Source: Pseudidiomarina tainanensis
GTDB lineage: Bacteria > Pseudomonadota > Gammaproteobacteria > Enterobacterales > Alteromonadaceae
Assembly (NCBI RefSeq): GCF_004214835.1
Contig: NZ_PIQJ01000001.1
Location: forward strand, 310,001-374,000
Direction: 5' to 3'
DNA length: 64,000 bases
The position numbers and the translations under genes were made by a program. Each line of letters opens with the position of its first letter. The stretch's first letter is position 1. Below the pieces are notes generated by a model that did no database searches, was not told where the DNA came from, and saw only the letters and a list, made by a program, of their open reading frames with translations. Shown here piece by piece: positions 39,372 to 54,177 of the stretch.

Positions 39372-42300
39372 ATGGCGTACTCCTACTCTGAGAAAAAACG
39401 TATTCGCAAGGATTTTGGTAAACGCCCTCATGTACTTGAGGTGCCATACCTGCTGTCAATCCAATTAGATTCATTTAAAAAATTCATCGAGCCGGATCCA
39501 GAAGGCAATAATGGTCTGGAAGCGGCATTTCGCTCAGTATTTCCAATTACCGCTTATTCAGGTAATTCGGAACTGCAGTACGTGAGCTATCACCTTGGTG
39601 AGCCAGTATTTGACGTACAAGAATGTCAAATCCGTGGCATCACTTACGCAGCTCCTTTGCGGGTGAAACTGCGCTTGGTTCTTTTTGATAAAGAAGCAGC
39701 GGCAGGCACCGTTAAAGATATCAAAGAGCAAGAAGTTTACATGGGTGAAATCCCATTGATGACCGAGAACGGTACGTTTGTTATTAACGGCACCGAGCGG
39801 GTTATCGTATCTCAGTTACACCGTTCACCAGGTGTATTCTTTGATCATGACAAAGGTAAGACGCACTCTTCAGGTAAAGTGTTGTATAACGCACGCGTTA
39901 TTCCTTACCGTGGTTCGTGGTTGGATTTTGAATTCGACCCGAAAGACAACGTATTCGTACGTATCGACCGTCGTCGTAAATTACCGGCGTCTATTATTCT
40001 TCGTGCGCTTGAATATAGCACTGAAGAAATTCTCGATATGTTCTTCGAAACCACGTACTACCAGTTCCGCAATAAAAAAGTATTTATGCAACTGGTACCA
40101 GAGCGTTTACGTGGTGAAACTGCGAAATTCGACATCAAAAATGATGATGGCGAAATTATCGTAGAAAAAGGCCGTCGTATTACTGCGCGTCATATCAACC
40201 AAATCGCAAGCTTGAATCAGCCAGAAATGGAAGTTCCACTTGAGTACTTGGTAGGTAAAGTTTTAGCGAAAAACTACACCGACAAGAAAACCGGTGAAGT
40301 GATTGCTGAAGCGAACGCTGAGTTAACACTTGAGTTACTCGCGAAACTGCGCGAAGCCGGCTTCAAGAAATTTGAAACCTTGTTCGTGAACGACCTTGAT
40401 CATGGGCCGTACATGAGTGAGACCTTGCGCATCGATTCAACCAACAACCGCTTAGAAGCGTTGGTTGAGATTTATCGTATGATGCGCCCAGGTGAGCCGC
40501 CAACCAAAGAAGCGGCTGAAACCTTATTTGACAACTTGTTCTTCAGCGAAGACCGCTATGACTTATCGTCGGTCGGTCGTATGAAGTTCAACCGTCGTTT
40601 AGGTCGTGAAGACCTAACTGGCCCAGGCGTATTGACCAAAGAAGATATCGTTGAGGTGATGAAAAAACTCATCGAAATCCGTAACGGTCAAGACGAAGTC
40701 GACGATATCGATCACTTAGGTAACCGTCGTATCCGTTCTGTGGGCGAGATGGCTGAGAACCAATTCCGTGTTGGTTTGGTTCGTGTTGAGCGAGCAGTTA
40801 AAGAACGCTTAAGCCTCGGCGATTTAGATGGCACCATGCCGCAAGATTTGATTAACGCGAAGCCAATTAGCGCCGCGGTGAAAGAATTCTTCGGTTCAAG
40901 CCAGTTGTCGCAGTTTATGGACCAAAACAACCCATTGTCAGAAGTCACGCACAAGCGTCGTATTTCTGCATTAGGTCCAGGTGGTTTGACGCGTGAGCGT
41001 GCAGGCTTCGAAGTTCGTGACGTACACCCAACGCACTACGGTCGGGTATGTCCAATCGAAACCCCTGAAGGTCCGAACATCGGTTTGATCAACTCGTTGT
41101 CAACGTTCGCACGTACCAACGAATATGGCTTCTTAGAAACGCCATATCGCCGCATTGAAAACGGCGTTGTCACCGATGAAGTCGATTATTTGTCAGCGAT
41201 TGAAGAAGGTCACTTCGTCATTGCGCAGGCAAACGTTGCCTTGAACGATAAAGGTGAATTGGTTGAAGACTTGGTTCCATGTCGTCACAAAAACGAATTC
41301 ACATTGATGTCAAAAGAGCAAGTTCAGTACATGGACGTTGCTCCGCAACAGATCGTTTCAATTGCAGCAAGCTTGATTCCGTTCCTTGAACACGATGACG
41401 CCAACCGTGCATTGATGGGTTCAAACATGCAACGTCAAGCCGTTCCAACATTACGTGCTGATAAGCCGTTGGTTGGTACTGGTATTGAGCGTACTGTTGC
41501 CGTTGACTCGGGTGTAACCGTTGTTGCGAAACGTGGTGGTGTGGTCGACAAAGTTGACGCTAGCCGCATTGTCGTGAAGGTTAACGAAGAAGAAATGATG
41601 CCAGGCGAAGCCGGTATCGATATTTATAACCTTGTTAAATACACCCGTTCTAACCAGAACACCTGTATTAACCAGACGCCAACCGTCAATGTTGGTGAGC
41701 CGGTAATGCGTGGCGATGTATTGGCTGACGGTCCGTCAACCGATATGGGTGAATTGGCATTGGGTCAAAACTTACGCGTGGCATTCATGCCATGGAATGG
41801 TTACAACTTCGAGGACTCGATTCTGATTTCAGAGCGCGTGGTTCAAGAAGATCGTTTAACCACAATCCACATTCAAGAATTAAGCTGTGTGGCGCGTGAC
41901 ACCAAACTAGGTGCTGAAGAAGTTACTGCCGATATTCCAAACGTGGGTGAGTCTGCGCTGAACAAGCTTGACGAAGCCGGTATCGTTTATGTTGGTGCAG
42001 AAGTTTCTGGCGGCGACATCTTAGTTGGTAAAGTAACGCCAAAAGGCGAGACTCAATTAACGCCAGAAGAGAAATTGCTGCGTGCAATCTTCGGTGAAAA
42101 AGCGTCTGACGTGAAAGATAGCTCACTGCGCGTACCAAACGGCGTGACCGGTACAGTTATCGACGTTCAAGTATTTACCCGTGATGGCGTAGAGAAAGAC
42201 GCACGTGCTCGCTCAATCGAAGAGATGCAACTGAAGCAGGTTAAGAAAGATTTAGCTGACGAGCTCAAAATCCTTGAAAAAGGTATTTTTGAGCGTGCTC

Positions 42301-43400
42301 GTAGCTTGTTGTTAGCGAATGGTTTTGATGAATCAAAACTAGCTAGCCTTGAGCAAAGCAAGTGGTTGACGCAAAACTTGAAGAAAGAAGATGCGCAACA
42401 ACAGCTTGAACAGATTGCACAACAGTACGAAGAAATTCGCGCTGATTTCGACAACAAGTTCGAAAACAAGCGTCGTAAGATCGAGCAAGGTGACGATTTG
42501 GCACCTGGCGTACTGAAGATTGTGAAAGTGTACCTTGCGGTTCGTCGCCGTATCCAGCCAGGTGATAAGCTTGCTGGTCGTCACGGTAACAAAGGTGTTA
42601 TCTCAACCATCGTTCCTGTTGAAGATATGCCGCATGACGAGCACGGCACGCCAGTGGATATCGTATTGAACCCATTGGGCGTTCCATCGCGGATGAACAT
42701 CGGTCAGATCCTTGAAACTCACTTGGGTATGGCTGCGCGTGGCATTGGTACCAAAATCGAAAATATGATGAAGCGCCAAGCGAAAGTTGCTGAAATGCGT
42801 GAATTCTTAGACAAGGTGTACAGCCTAGGTAACACACGTCAAGAAGTTGATATTAACGACTTCAGTGATGACGAAGTACTTCGCCTAGCGGAAAACCTGA
42901 AAAAAGGTCTTCCAACTGCGACACCTGTATTCGATGGTGCAGTCGAAAGCGAAATTAAAGAACTACTGAAACTGGCTGATTTACCAGAATCAGGTCAGAT
43001 CACGTTGTGGGATGGTCGTACCGGTGAGCGTTTTGAGCGTGATGTAACCGTTGGTTATATGTACATGCTGAAACTGAACCACTTGGTTGACGACAAGATG
43101 CACGCGCGTTCGACCGGTTCTTACAGCTTGGTTACTCAGCAACCGCTGGGTGGTAAAGCACAGTTTGGTGGTCAGCGCTTCGGTGAGATGGAAGTGTGGG
43201 CACTGGAAGCATACGGTGCTGCTTATACGTTGCAGGAAATGTTGACGGTGAAATCGGACGACGTAAACGGTCGTACGAAGATGTACAAAAACATTGTCGA
43301 CAACGATCTGCGCATGGAAGCAGGTATGCCGGAATCCTTCAATGTACTTCTGAAGGAAATCCGCTCGCTTGGTATCAACATTGAGTTGGACCAAGACTGA
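39372..43400 (+). CDS. rpoB: DNA-directed RNA polymerase subunit beta
   Basis: 1342 residues, the same as E. coli. Rifampicin-pocket cluster [20 protein letters not shown], with the Asp, His and Ser positions altered in resistant mutants all wild type, followed by [17 protein letters not shown]. Also [15 protein letters not shown] near the active site and the C-terminal [14 protein letters not shown]. Forms half of the catalytic cleft. RBS is weak (TGAGGAACCCC). rpoC follows after 35 bp. Confidence 0.99.
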   Translation: MAYSYSEKKRIRKDFGKRPHVLEVPYLLSIQLDSFKKFIEPDPEGNNGLEAAFRSVFPITAYSGNSELQYVSYHLGEPVFDVQECQIRGITYAAPLRVKLRLVLFDKEAAAGTVKDIKEQEVYMGEIPLMTENGTFVINGTERVIVSQLHRSPGVFFDHDKGKTHSSGKVLYNARVIPYRGSWLDFEFDPKDNVFVRIDRRRKLPASIILRALEYSTEEILDMFFETTYYQFRNKKVFMQLVPERLRGETAKFDIKNDDGEIIVEKGRRITARHINQIASLNQPEMEVPLEYLVGKVLAKNYTDKKTGEVIAEANAELTLELLAKLREAGFKKFETLFVNDLDHGPYMSETLRIDSTNNRLEALVEIYRMMRPGEPPTKEAAETLFDNLFFSEDRYDLSSVGRMKFNRRLGREDLTGPGVLTKEDIVEVMKKLIEIRNGQDEVDDIDHLGNRRIRSVGEMAENQFRVGLVRVERAVKERLSLGDLDGTMPQDLINAKPISAAVKEFFGSSQLSQFMDQNNPLSEVTHKRRISALGPGGLTRERAGFEVRDVHPTHYGRVCPIETPEGPNIGLINSLSTFARTNEYGFLETPYRRIENGVVTDEVDYLSAIEEGHFVIAQANVALNDKGELVEDLVPCRHKNEFTLMSKEQVQYMDVAPQQIVSIAASLIPFLEHDDANRALMGSNMQRQAVPTLRADKPLVGTGIERTVAVDSGVTVVAKRGGVVDKVDASRIVVKVNEEEMMPGEAGIDIYNLVKYTRSNQNTCINQTPTVNVGEPVMRGDVLADGPSTDMGELALGQNLRVAFMPWNGYNFEDSILISERVVQEDRLTTIHIQELSCVARDTKLGAEEVTADIPNVGESALNKLDEAGIVYVGAEVSGGDILVGKVTPKGETQLTPEEKLLRAIFGEKASDVKDSSLRVPNGVTGTVIDVQVFTRDGVEKDARARSIEEMQLKQVKKDLADELKILEKGIFERARSLLLANGFDESKLASLEQSKWLTQNLKKEDAQQQLEQIAQQYEEIRADFDNKFENKRRKIEQGDDLAPGVLKIVKVYLAVRRRIQPGDKLAGRHGNKGVISTIVPVEDMPHDEHGTPVDIVLNPLGVPSRMNIGQILETHLGMAARGIGTKIENMMKRQAKVAEMREFLDKVYSLGNTRQEVDINDFSDDEVLRLAENLKKGLPTATPVFDGAVESEIKELLKLADLPESGQITLWDGRTGERFERDVTVGYMYMLKLNHLVDDKMHARSTGSYSLVTQQPLGGKAQFGGQRFGEMEVWALEAYGAAYTLQEMLTVKSDDVNGRTKMYKNIVDNDLRMEAGMPESFNVLLKEIRSLGINIELDQD

Positions 43401-43435
43401 GACACCACCGGACGCTATTTGCCAGGAGATAAATC

Positions 43436-47674
<4,239 letters not shown>

Positions 47675-47705
47675 GCCGTTGCATTCACGAGTAAAAACTC
47701 GTTCT

Positions 47706-47737
47706 AAAGGCCGTTCGCATTAGCGAGCGGCCTTTTT
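47706..47737 (+). terminator. rho-independent terminator after rpoC
   Basis: AAAGGCCGTTCGC and GCGAGCGGCCTTT form a long stem with a T-run, ending the rif block before the str promoter. Confidence 0.85.
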
Positions 47738-47754
47738 ATTTCCGTCGCTTTTCC

Positions 47755-47783
47755 TTGACAGTCCAATTATTGACCATTAAAAT
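47755..47783 (+). promoter_or_regulatory. predicted str operon promoter (rpsL-rpsG-fusA-tuf)
   Basis: Consensus TTGACA (47755-47760), 17-bp spacer, TAAAAT (47778-47783), then a GC-rich discriminator. It starts 18 bp after the rpoC terminator and gives a leader of about 110 nt. Confidence 0.75.
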
Positions 47784-47900
47784 TCGGCCTCCCCATATTT
47801 GGGCGATTAGCTCGTGGCTTGTCGACAGCAAGCTTAAAAATAGGGGGAAACTTGGATTTTTCATTCTGTTGAGCGACATCAACATAATCAGGAGTAATGA

Positions 47901-48275
47901 ATGGCAACAGTTAATCAGCTGGTGCGCAAAGGTCGTCAAAAGCCGGTTGTGAAAAGCAACGTTCCGGCACTTGAGGCTTGCCCACAAAAACGCGGCGTAT
48001 GTACCCGTGTTTACACTACTACCCCGAAGAAGCCAAACTCTGCACTGCGTAAAGTATGCCGTGTACGTTTGACTAACGGCTACGAAGTTTCTTCGTACAT
48101 TGGTGGTGAAGGTCACAACTTGCAAGAACACTCAGTCGTATTGATTCGCGGCGGTCGTGTAAAAGACTTGCCAGGTGTTCGTTATCACACAGTTCGTGGT
48201 GCTCTCGACTGTGCAGGCGTGAATGATCGTCGCCAAGCACGTTCTAAGTACGGCGCGAAACGGCCTAAGTCTTAA
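47901..48275 (+). CDS. rpsL: 30S ribosomal protein S12
   Basis: 124 residues. The decoding-site loop [11 protein letters not shown] keeps wild-type Lys43 and [13 protein letters not shown] keeps Lys88, so the allele predicts streptomycin sensitivity. RBS GGAG seven bases upstream. First gene of the str operon. The 76-bp gap to rpsG is where S7 acts as translational repressor in E. coli. Confidence 0.98.
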   Translation: MATVNQLVRKGRQKPVVKSNVPALEACPQKRGVCTRVYTTTPKKPNSALRKVCRVRLTNGYEVSSYIGGEGHNLQEHSVVLIRGGRVKDLPGVRYHTVRGALDCAGVNDRRQARSKYGAKRPKS

Positions 48276-48336
48276 CGGTTCTCCGTTAGTAAGGCCAAAC
48301 TGTAATTTATAAGTTTTGGGGAATACCCTGAATTAA

Positions 48337-48822
<486 letters not shown>

Positions 48823-48849
48823 ATTCACAGTTAACCCAAAGAGGAATTT

Positions 48850-50979
48850 ATGGCTCGACAAACATCGATTGAGCGTTACCGTAACATCGGTATCTGTGCT
48901 CACGTAGACGCAGGTAAAACAACCACCACAGAGCGTGTGTTGTTCTACACCGGCTTGTCTCACAAATTGGGTGAGGTACATGACGGTGCAGCGACTACCG
49001 ACTGGATGGAGCAAGAACAAGAGCGTGGTATTACTATTACCTCGGCCGCTGTAACTGCTTTCTGGAAAGGTATGGATAACCAGTTCCCAGAACACCGTAT
49101 CAACGTTATCGATACTCCAGGACACGTTGACTTCACTATCGAAGTAGAACGTTCACTGCGTGTACTTGATGGCGCGGTAGTTGTTCTGTGTGGTTCTTCT
49201 GGCGTACAGCCGCAAACTGAAACCGTATGGCGTCAAGCTGACAAATACGAAGTTCCACGTATGGTATTCGTCAACAAGATGGACCGTGCTGGTGCAGATT
49301 TCTTGCGCGTTGTAGGTCAAATCAAAACCCGTTTGGCTGCAACTCCAGTTCCAATTCATTTGAACATCGGTGCTGAAGATAACTTCAAAGGCGTTGTTGA
49401 CTTGATCAAGATGAAAGCAATCAACTGGAATGAAGAAGACCAGGGGATGACTTTCAACTATGAAGAAATTCCAGCGGAACTGAAAGACAAAGCTGAAGAA
49501 ATGCACAATGACTTGGTTGAAGCTGCTGCTGAAGCCAACGAAGAGCTGATGAACAAATACCTTGAAGAAGGTGAGTTGACTGAAGCTGAAATCAAAGCTG
49601 GTTTACGTCAGCGTACGCTGAACAACGAAATCATCCTTTGTTTGTGTGGTTCTGCGTTTAAAAACAAAGGCGTTCAAGCAATGCTTGACGCAGTTATCGA
49701 ATACTTACCTTCACCAACTGAAGTTAAAGCGATTCGTGGTATTTTGGAAGACGAATCTGAAGGCGTTCGTAAGTCATCTGACGACGAGCCGTTCTCAGCA
49801 TTGGCATTCAAAATCGCAACTGACCCATTCGTAGGTACTTTGACCTTCTTGCGCGTTTACTCGGGCGTTCTGTCTCAGGGCGATACCGTGTATAACCCAG
49901 TGAAGAGCAAGCGCGAGCGTATCGGCCGTATGGTACAGATGCACGCAAACGACCGTAAAGAGATTAAAGAAATCTTGGCGGGCGACATTGCTGCAGCTAT
50001 CGGTTTGAAAGATGTAACCACTGGTGACACGTTGTGTGACCCGAACAACATCATCACGCTTGAGCGTATGGAATTCCCAGAGCCAGTAATCTCTGTTGCT
50101 GTAGAACCAAAAACTAAAGCTGACCAAGAAAAAATGGGTATCGCTTTAGGTAAATTGGCTGCAGAAGATCCATCGTTCCGCGTTAAAACTGACGAAGAGT
50201 CTGGCCAGACGATCATCTCTGGTATGGGTGAGCTTCACCTAGACATCATCGTTGACCGTATGAAGCGTGAATTCAAAGTTGAATGTAACGTTGGTAAACC
50301 ACAGGTTGCTTACCGTGAAACTATCCGCCAGAAAGTGGAAGTTGAAGGTAAATTCGTACGTCAATCAGGTGGTCGCGGTCAGTTCGGTCACGTTTGGTTA
50401 CGCATCGAGCCAATGGACTTCGATGCGAACGATGACGATGCGCCAAACTACGAGTTCGTAAACGAAATCGTTGGTGGTGTGGTACCGAAGGAATACATTC
50501 CTGCGGTAGACAAAGGTATCCAAGAGCAAATGCAGAATGGTGTAATTGCTGGTTACCCAGTACTTGGCGTGAAAGCGACCTTGTACGATGGTTCATACCA
50601 CGATGTCGACTCATCAGAAATGGCGTTCAAAATCGCTGGTAGCATGGCATTCAAGAAAGGTGCCCAACAAGCTAAACCAGCATTGCTTGAACCAATGATG
50701 AAAGTTGAAGTTGTTACCCCTGAAGACTTCATGGGTGACGTAGTTGGTGACTTGAACCGTCGTCGCGGTATCATCGAGGGCATGGAAGATGGTCCTGGTG
50801 GTCTGAAAGAAGTTCGCGCACAAGTTCCATTATCAGAAATGTTCGGTTACGCTACTGACCTGCGTTCGCAGACTCAGGGCCGTGCATCTTATGCGATGGA
50901 ATTCTTGAAGTACGCTGAAGCACCAAACAACATTGCTGAGCAGGTTATTGCTGCTCGTCAGGTTAAAGATAAAGATTAA
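48850..50979 (+). CDS. fusA: elongation factor G
   Basis: 709 residues. Translocase GTPase. G1 AHVDAGKTT (17-25), RGITITSAA (G2), DTPGHVDF (G3), NKMDR (G4); domain IV has [15 protein letters not shown], and domain [14 protein letters not shown]. Single copy in this window. RBS AGAGGA. A hairpin with a short T-run lies between it and tuf copy 2. Confidence 0.98.
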   Translation: MARQTSIERYRNIGICAHVDAGKTTTTERVLFYTGLSHKLGEVHDGAATTDWMEQEQERGITITSAAVTAFWKGMDNQFPEHRINVIDTPGHVDFTIEVERSLRVLDGAVVVLCGSSGVQPQTETVWRQADKYEVPRMVFVNKMDRAGADFLRVVGQIKTRLAATPVPIHLNIGAEDNFKGVVDLIKMKAINWNEEDQGMTFNYEEIPAELKDKAEEMHNDLVEAAAEANEELMNKYLEEGELTEAEIKAGLRQRTLNNEIILCLCGSAFKNKGVQAMLDAVIEYLPSPTEVKAIRGILEDESEGVRKSSDDEPFSALAFKIATDPFVGTLTFLRVYSGVLSQGDTVYNPVKSKRERIGRMVQMHANDRKEIKEILAGDIAAAIGLKDVTTGDTLCDPNNIITLERMEFPEPVISVAVEPKTKADQEKMGIALGKLAAEDPSFRVKTDEESGQTIISGMGELHLDIIVDRMKREFKVECNVGKPQVAYRETIRQKVEVEGKFVRQSGGRGQFGHVWLRIEPMDFDANDDDAPNYEFVNEIVGGVVPKEYIPAVDKGIQEQMQNGVIAGYPVLGVKATLYDGSYHDVDSSEMAFKIAGSMAFKKGAQQAKPALLEPMMKVEVVTPEDFMGDVVGDLNRRRGIIEGMEDGPGGLKEVRAQVPLSEMFGYATDLRSQTQGRASYAMEFLKYAEAPNNIAEQVIAARQVKDKD

Positions 50980-50989
50980 GTAGAGTCTG

Positions 50990-51017
50990 GTCCGGTTCTA
51001 CCTAGGACCGGACTTTT
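50990..51017 (+). terminator. partial terminator between fusA and tuf copy 2
   Basis: GTCCGGTTCT (50990-50999) pairs with AGGACCGGAC (51004-51013), one G-U pair, loop of four, then TTTT (51014-51017). The short T-run suggests partial termination, which could set the fusA to tuf ratio. Confidence 0.6.
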
Positions 51018-51038
51018 AACTTAAGTTAAGGAAAAGTC

Positions 51039-52223
51039 ATGGCAAAAGAAAAATTTGAACGTTCCAAACCGCACGTTAACGTCGGTACTATCGGCCACGT
51101 TGACCACGGTAAAACTACTCTGACCGCTGCGATCACCACAGTATTGGCGAAAACCTACGGTGGTTCAGCACGTGCATTCGATCAAATCGATAACGCACCA
51201 GAAGAAAAAGCGCGTGGTATCACCATCGCAACTTCACACGTAGAGTACGACACTCCATCACGTCACTACGCACACGTAGACTGCCCAGGGCACGCTGACT
51301 ATGTTAAAAACATGATCACCGGTGCTGCGCAGATGGACGGCGCTATCTTGGTAGTAGCTGCAACTGACGGCCCAATGCCACAAACGCGTGAGCACATCTT
51401 GTTGTCACGTCAGGTTGGCGTTCCATACATCATCGTGTTCATGAACAAATGTGACATGGTTGACGATGAAGAGTTGTTGGAATTGGTTGAGATGGAAGTT
51501 CGTGAACTTCTTTCTGAGTACGACTTCCCAGGCGACGACTTGCCAGTAATCCAAGGTTCAGCATTGAAAGCTTTGGAAGGCGAAGAGAAGTGGGAAAAGA
51601 AAATCATCGAATTGGCAGAAGCATTGGATTCATACATTCCAGAGCCAGAGCGTGATATCGACAAGCCGTTCATCATGCCAATCGAAGACGTATTCTCAAT
51701 CTCAGGCCGTGGTACAGTAGTAACTGGTCGTGTTGAGCGCGGTATCGTTCGCACTGGTGACGAAGTAGAAATCGTAGGTATCCAAGATACAACGAAAACT
51801 ACTGTAACTGGTGTTGAGATGTTCCGTAAATTGCTTGACGAAGGTCGTGCAGGTGAGAACATCGGTGCCTTGTTGCGTGGTACGAAGCGTGACGAGATCC
51901 AACGTGGTCAAGTATTGGCGAAGCCAGGTTCAATCACGCCACACACTCAGTTCGAAGCTGAAGTGTACGTATTGACCAAAGAAGAAGGTGGACGTCACAC
52001 TCCATTCTTCAAAGGCTACCGTCCACAGTTCTACTTCCGTACAACTGACGTAACTGGTGCAGTACAGTTACCAGAAGGCGTAGAGATGGTAATGCCAGGC
52101 GACAACCTGAAGTTCGTAGTAGAACTGATTCACCCAATCGCAATGGACGAAGGTCTTCGTTTCGCGATTCGTGAAGGTGGTCGTACTGTAGGCGCAGGCG
52201 TTGTATCTAAGATCATCGCTTAA
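51039..52223 (+). CDS. tuf: elongation factor Tu, copy 2 (tufA position)
   Basis: 394 residues, identical to copy 1 at the protein level. Sequence identity with copy 1 starts at the ATG; the 5' flanks differ. Last gene of the str operon, equivalent to E. coli tufA. In many relatives the S10 ribosomal operon (rpsJ) follows; here the cluster stops, with two hairpins and a heptamer repeat. Confidence 0.98.
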   Translation: MAKEKFERSKPHVNVGTIGHVDHGKTTLTAAITTVLAKTYGGSARAFDQIDNAPEEKARGITIATSHVEYDTPSRHYAHVDCPGHADYVKNMITGAAQMDGAILVVAATDGPMPQTREHILLSRQVGVPYIIVFMNKCDMVDDEELLELVEMEVRELLSEYDFPGDDLPVIQGSALKALEGEEKWEKKIIELAEALDSYIPEPERDIDKPFIMPIEDVFSISGRGTVVTGRVERGIVRTGDEVEIVGIQDTTKTTVTGVEMFRKLLDEGRAGENIGALLRGTKRDEIQRGQVLAKPGSITPHTQFEAEVYVLTKEEGGRHTPFFKGYRPQFYFRTTDVTGAVQLPEGVEMVMPGDNLKFVVELIHPIAMDEGLRFAIREGGRTVGAGVVSKIIA

Positions 52224-52230
52224 TGCGTAG

Positions 52231-52249
52231 CCCGGCGTTCTACGCCGGG
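52231..52249 (+). terminator. GC-rich hairpin after tuf copy 2
   Basis: CCCGGCG (52231-52237) with CGCCGGG (52243-52249), weak T-tract (TTGTTT). Not shared with tuf copy 1. Confidence 0.5.
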
Positions 52250-52257
52250 TTGTTTAG

Positions 52258-52283
52258 AAAGGGGAGCTTCGGCTCCCTTTTTT
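52258..52283 (+). terminator. rho-independent terminator after tuf copy 2
   Basis: AAAGGGGAGC-TTCG-GCTCCCTTTTTT, the same hairpin as after tuf copy 1. Confidence 0.9.
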
Positions 52284-52302
52284 GTTTTTGAAAAGCAAAA
52301 GC

Positions 52303-52389
52303 GCTATTAGCTATTAGATATTAGATATTAGCGAAAACACGAAAGTCCGAGACCGCTCTTCTAATATCCAATATCTAATAGCTAATATC
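52303..52389. repeat. inverted heptamer repeat, copy E (after tuf 2)
   Basis: Left units GCTATTA, GCTATTA, GATATTA, GATATTA (52303-52330); 31-bp spacer identical to that of copy B except one base; right units TAATATC, CAATATC, TAATAGC, TAATATC (52362-52389). The most regular copy. Confidence 0.85.
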
Positions 52390-52409
52390 GCTCTTGACTT
52401 TGAGCGCTG

Positions 52410-53222
52410 ATGTGTGAAGGATACACAAGAGTTAACGGAGTAAACGAAGCGTTGAAGTATCTAATAACAATAATCATCATTCTCGCCAGTTTCATATTTA
52501 AAGCTACCGCAGAGCCTATTCAGGTTCGAGTAGCCGCCTACGAGTACCCACCATACTATTCTGAGAATATGCCGACGCATTTGGTTGGCGAAGTCATTAA
52601 AGCGTTAAATCAGCTTCAACAAGACTATCAGTTCACTCTTGAACCGATTGCGCCGAATGCCCGCTATTTAGCGCTCAGCGCAGATGGGTGTTGTGATTTG
52701 ATGTTGTTTGAAGACGTTGCGTGGGGTTGGGCTGATGAGGATATAGACCTTCATGTTACGAAGCCATTGCTGGTGGGCAGAGAGCGCTTTGTTGCGCTAC
52801 AGCACCCTAATCGTGATCAACGCTTCTTCGAGATGAAAGGGCTGCGTTTCGGCGGTATCGTGGGCTATCACTATCCGTTTGCAGCAAACGAAAAAGACCA
52901 TCGAATTCTCGAAGAAAAATATGGCATTTATTTAGGGCATTCACATCGCGTGAATCTACAAATGTTACTGAATGAGCGTCTCGATCTCGTCATGCTATCG
53001 GATGAGTATCTTGCTGCAATGGTTTCGGATGCAGTGAAACGACAATTACTCATTTCAAACAAGCCATATGGCGTGTTCAACATGGCCACGGTCATTAATA
53101 AAGACAAAAACGTCGATGCAATCCACGTCGATAAGCTTATTCGGCGTTTAAAAGAGAATGGCAAACTAAACGCTATTTTTAAAAGCTTTAAGCTCCCAGC
53201 GGTAATCCATACATCAGATTAA
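52410..53222 (+). CDS. periplasmic solute-binding protein, family 3-like (transporter substrate-binding domain)
   Basis: 270 residues. After a hydrophobic stretch (about 16-33, LKYLITIIIILASFIFKATA) with likely cleavage before EP, the fold begins IQVRVAAYEYPPYYSENMPT, as in amino-acid-type binding proteins. The end LIRRLKENGKLNAIFKSF matches the family C-terminus. No permease or ATPase gene is near, so it may serve signalling or a distant transporter. A TTG at 52452, 11 bases after GGAG, would give a cleaner signal peptide and is a real alternative start. Convergent with glsA, stops overlapping by four bases. Confidence 0.75.
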   Translation: MCEGYTRVNGVNEALKYLITIIIILASFIFKATAEPIQVRVAAYEYPPYYSENMPTHLVGEVIKALNQLQQDYQFTLEPIAPNARYLALSADGCCDLMLFEDVAWGWADEDIDLHVTKPLLVGRERFVALQHPNRDQRFFEMKGLRFGGIVGYHYPFAANEKDHRILEEKYGIYLGHSHRVNLQMLLNERLDLVMLSDEYLAAMVSDAVKRQLLISNKPYGVFNMATVINKDKNVDAIHVDKLIRRLKENGKLNAIFKSFKLPAVIHTSD

Positions 53223-54175
53223 TAAACACTTAAGCCTAAGTGATTGGCTAATTCACGAATCATGAACATGCCGCGCGCTGAGTTACCGTAGCTATTAAGC
53301 GGTGGGCTCCATGCTGTGATCACACCATAATCGGGAACAATCGCGACAATGCCACCACCTACACCACTTTTCGCTGGTAGCCCCACAGTAAACGCAAACT
53401 GCCCCGATTGGTCATACATACCACTGGTACTCAGTAACGCGTTAATGCGCTGTGCATCGCGATGTGACGTGATTTGTGCGCCGCTTCGAGGGCATTTGCC
53501 GCGGTTGGCTAAAAAGGCCAAGCTGCGCGCTAACTGTTCGGTCGTCATCGTTAATGCGCACTGCCAAAAATAATGATCTAAAACCTCTTCAACGTCAGCT
53601 TCGATATTGCCAAAACTTTTCATCAAATAGGCCAGGGCGGCGTTGCGCGCGCCGTGGGTGCGTTCCGACTCGTGTACCCGTGAATCAACAGCCACATCTT
53701 CGCTACCACATAACCCGCGAACCATACTCAGTAGCGCTGACTTACTGGCGGAGTAATGACTCACTAACACGTCGCTAACCAACAGCGCGCCGGCATTAAT
53801 CATCGGGTTGCGTGGTATGCCCTTTTCCCATTCCAGCTGCACAATAGAATTAAATGGCTGGCCCGATGGCTCCATTTGCACCCGCTCCCAAAGTGGATCG
53901 CCGAAGCGCTCCATTGCGAGCATCAAACCAAAGATTTTTGAAATCGACTGAATTGAGAAACACTTATCTGAATCACCGACCGAAGTGACCTTGCCATCAA
54001 GCGTTGCCACCGTCAGGGCACAGTAGTCTGATTTGACTTCGGCGAGGGCAGGGATGTAATCAGCAACTTTGCCATCGTTCACCGTTAAGGCTTGCTGCAG
54101 AATACTTTCCAGCAATGACTTGAGGTTATCCGGAGCGTGGATGGACTGGCCGCCACTGATTACATCTGCTGTCAT
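53219..54175 (-). CDS. glsA: glutaminase
   Basis: 318 residues. Serine-dependent glutaminase of beta-lactamase-like fold (glutamine to glutamate plus ammonia). Catalytic S77-xx-K80 in CFSIQSISKIFGL, NPMINAGALL, and KSGVGGGIVAIVP. Start at ATG 54175 with AAGG upstream; the open frame back to 54226 runs into uvrA. It lies two bases downstream of the uvrA stop and is probably co-transcribed with it. May contribute to acid resistance by releasing ammonia. Confidence 0.94.
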   Translation of the reverse strand: MTADVISGGQSIHAPDNLKSLLESILQQALTVNDGKVADYIPALAEVKSDYCALTVATLDGKVTSVGDSDKCFSIQSISKIFGLMLAMERFGDPLWERVQMEPSGQPFNSIVQLEWEKGIPRNPMINAGALLVSDVLVSHYSASKSALLSMVRGLCGSEDVAVDSRVHESERTHGARNAALAYLMKSFGNIEADVEEVLDHYFWQCALTMTTEQLARSLAFLANRGKCPRSGAQITSHRDAQRINALLSTSGMYDQSGQFAFTVGLPAKSGVGGGIVAIVPDYGVITAWSPPLNSYGNSARGMFMIRELANHLGLSVY

Positions 54176-54177
54176 GG

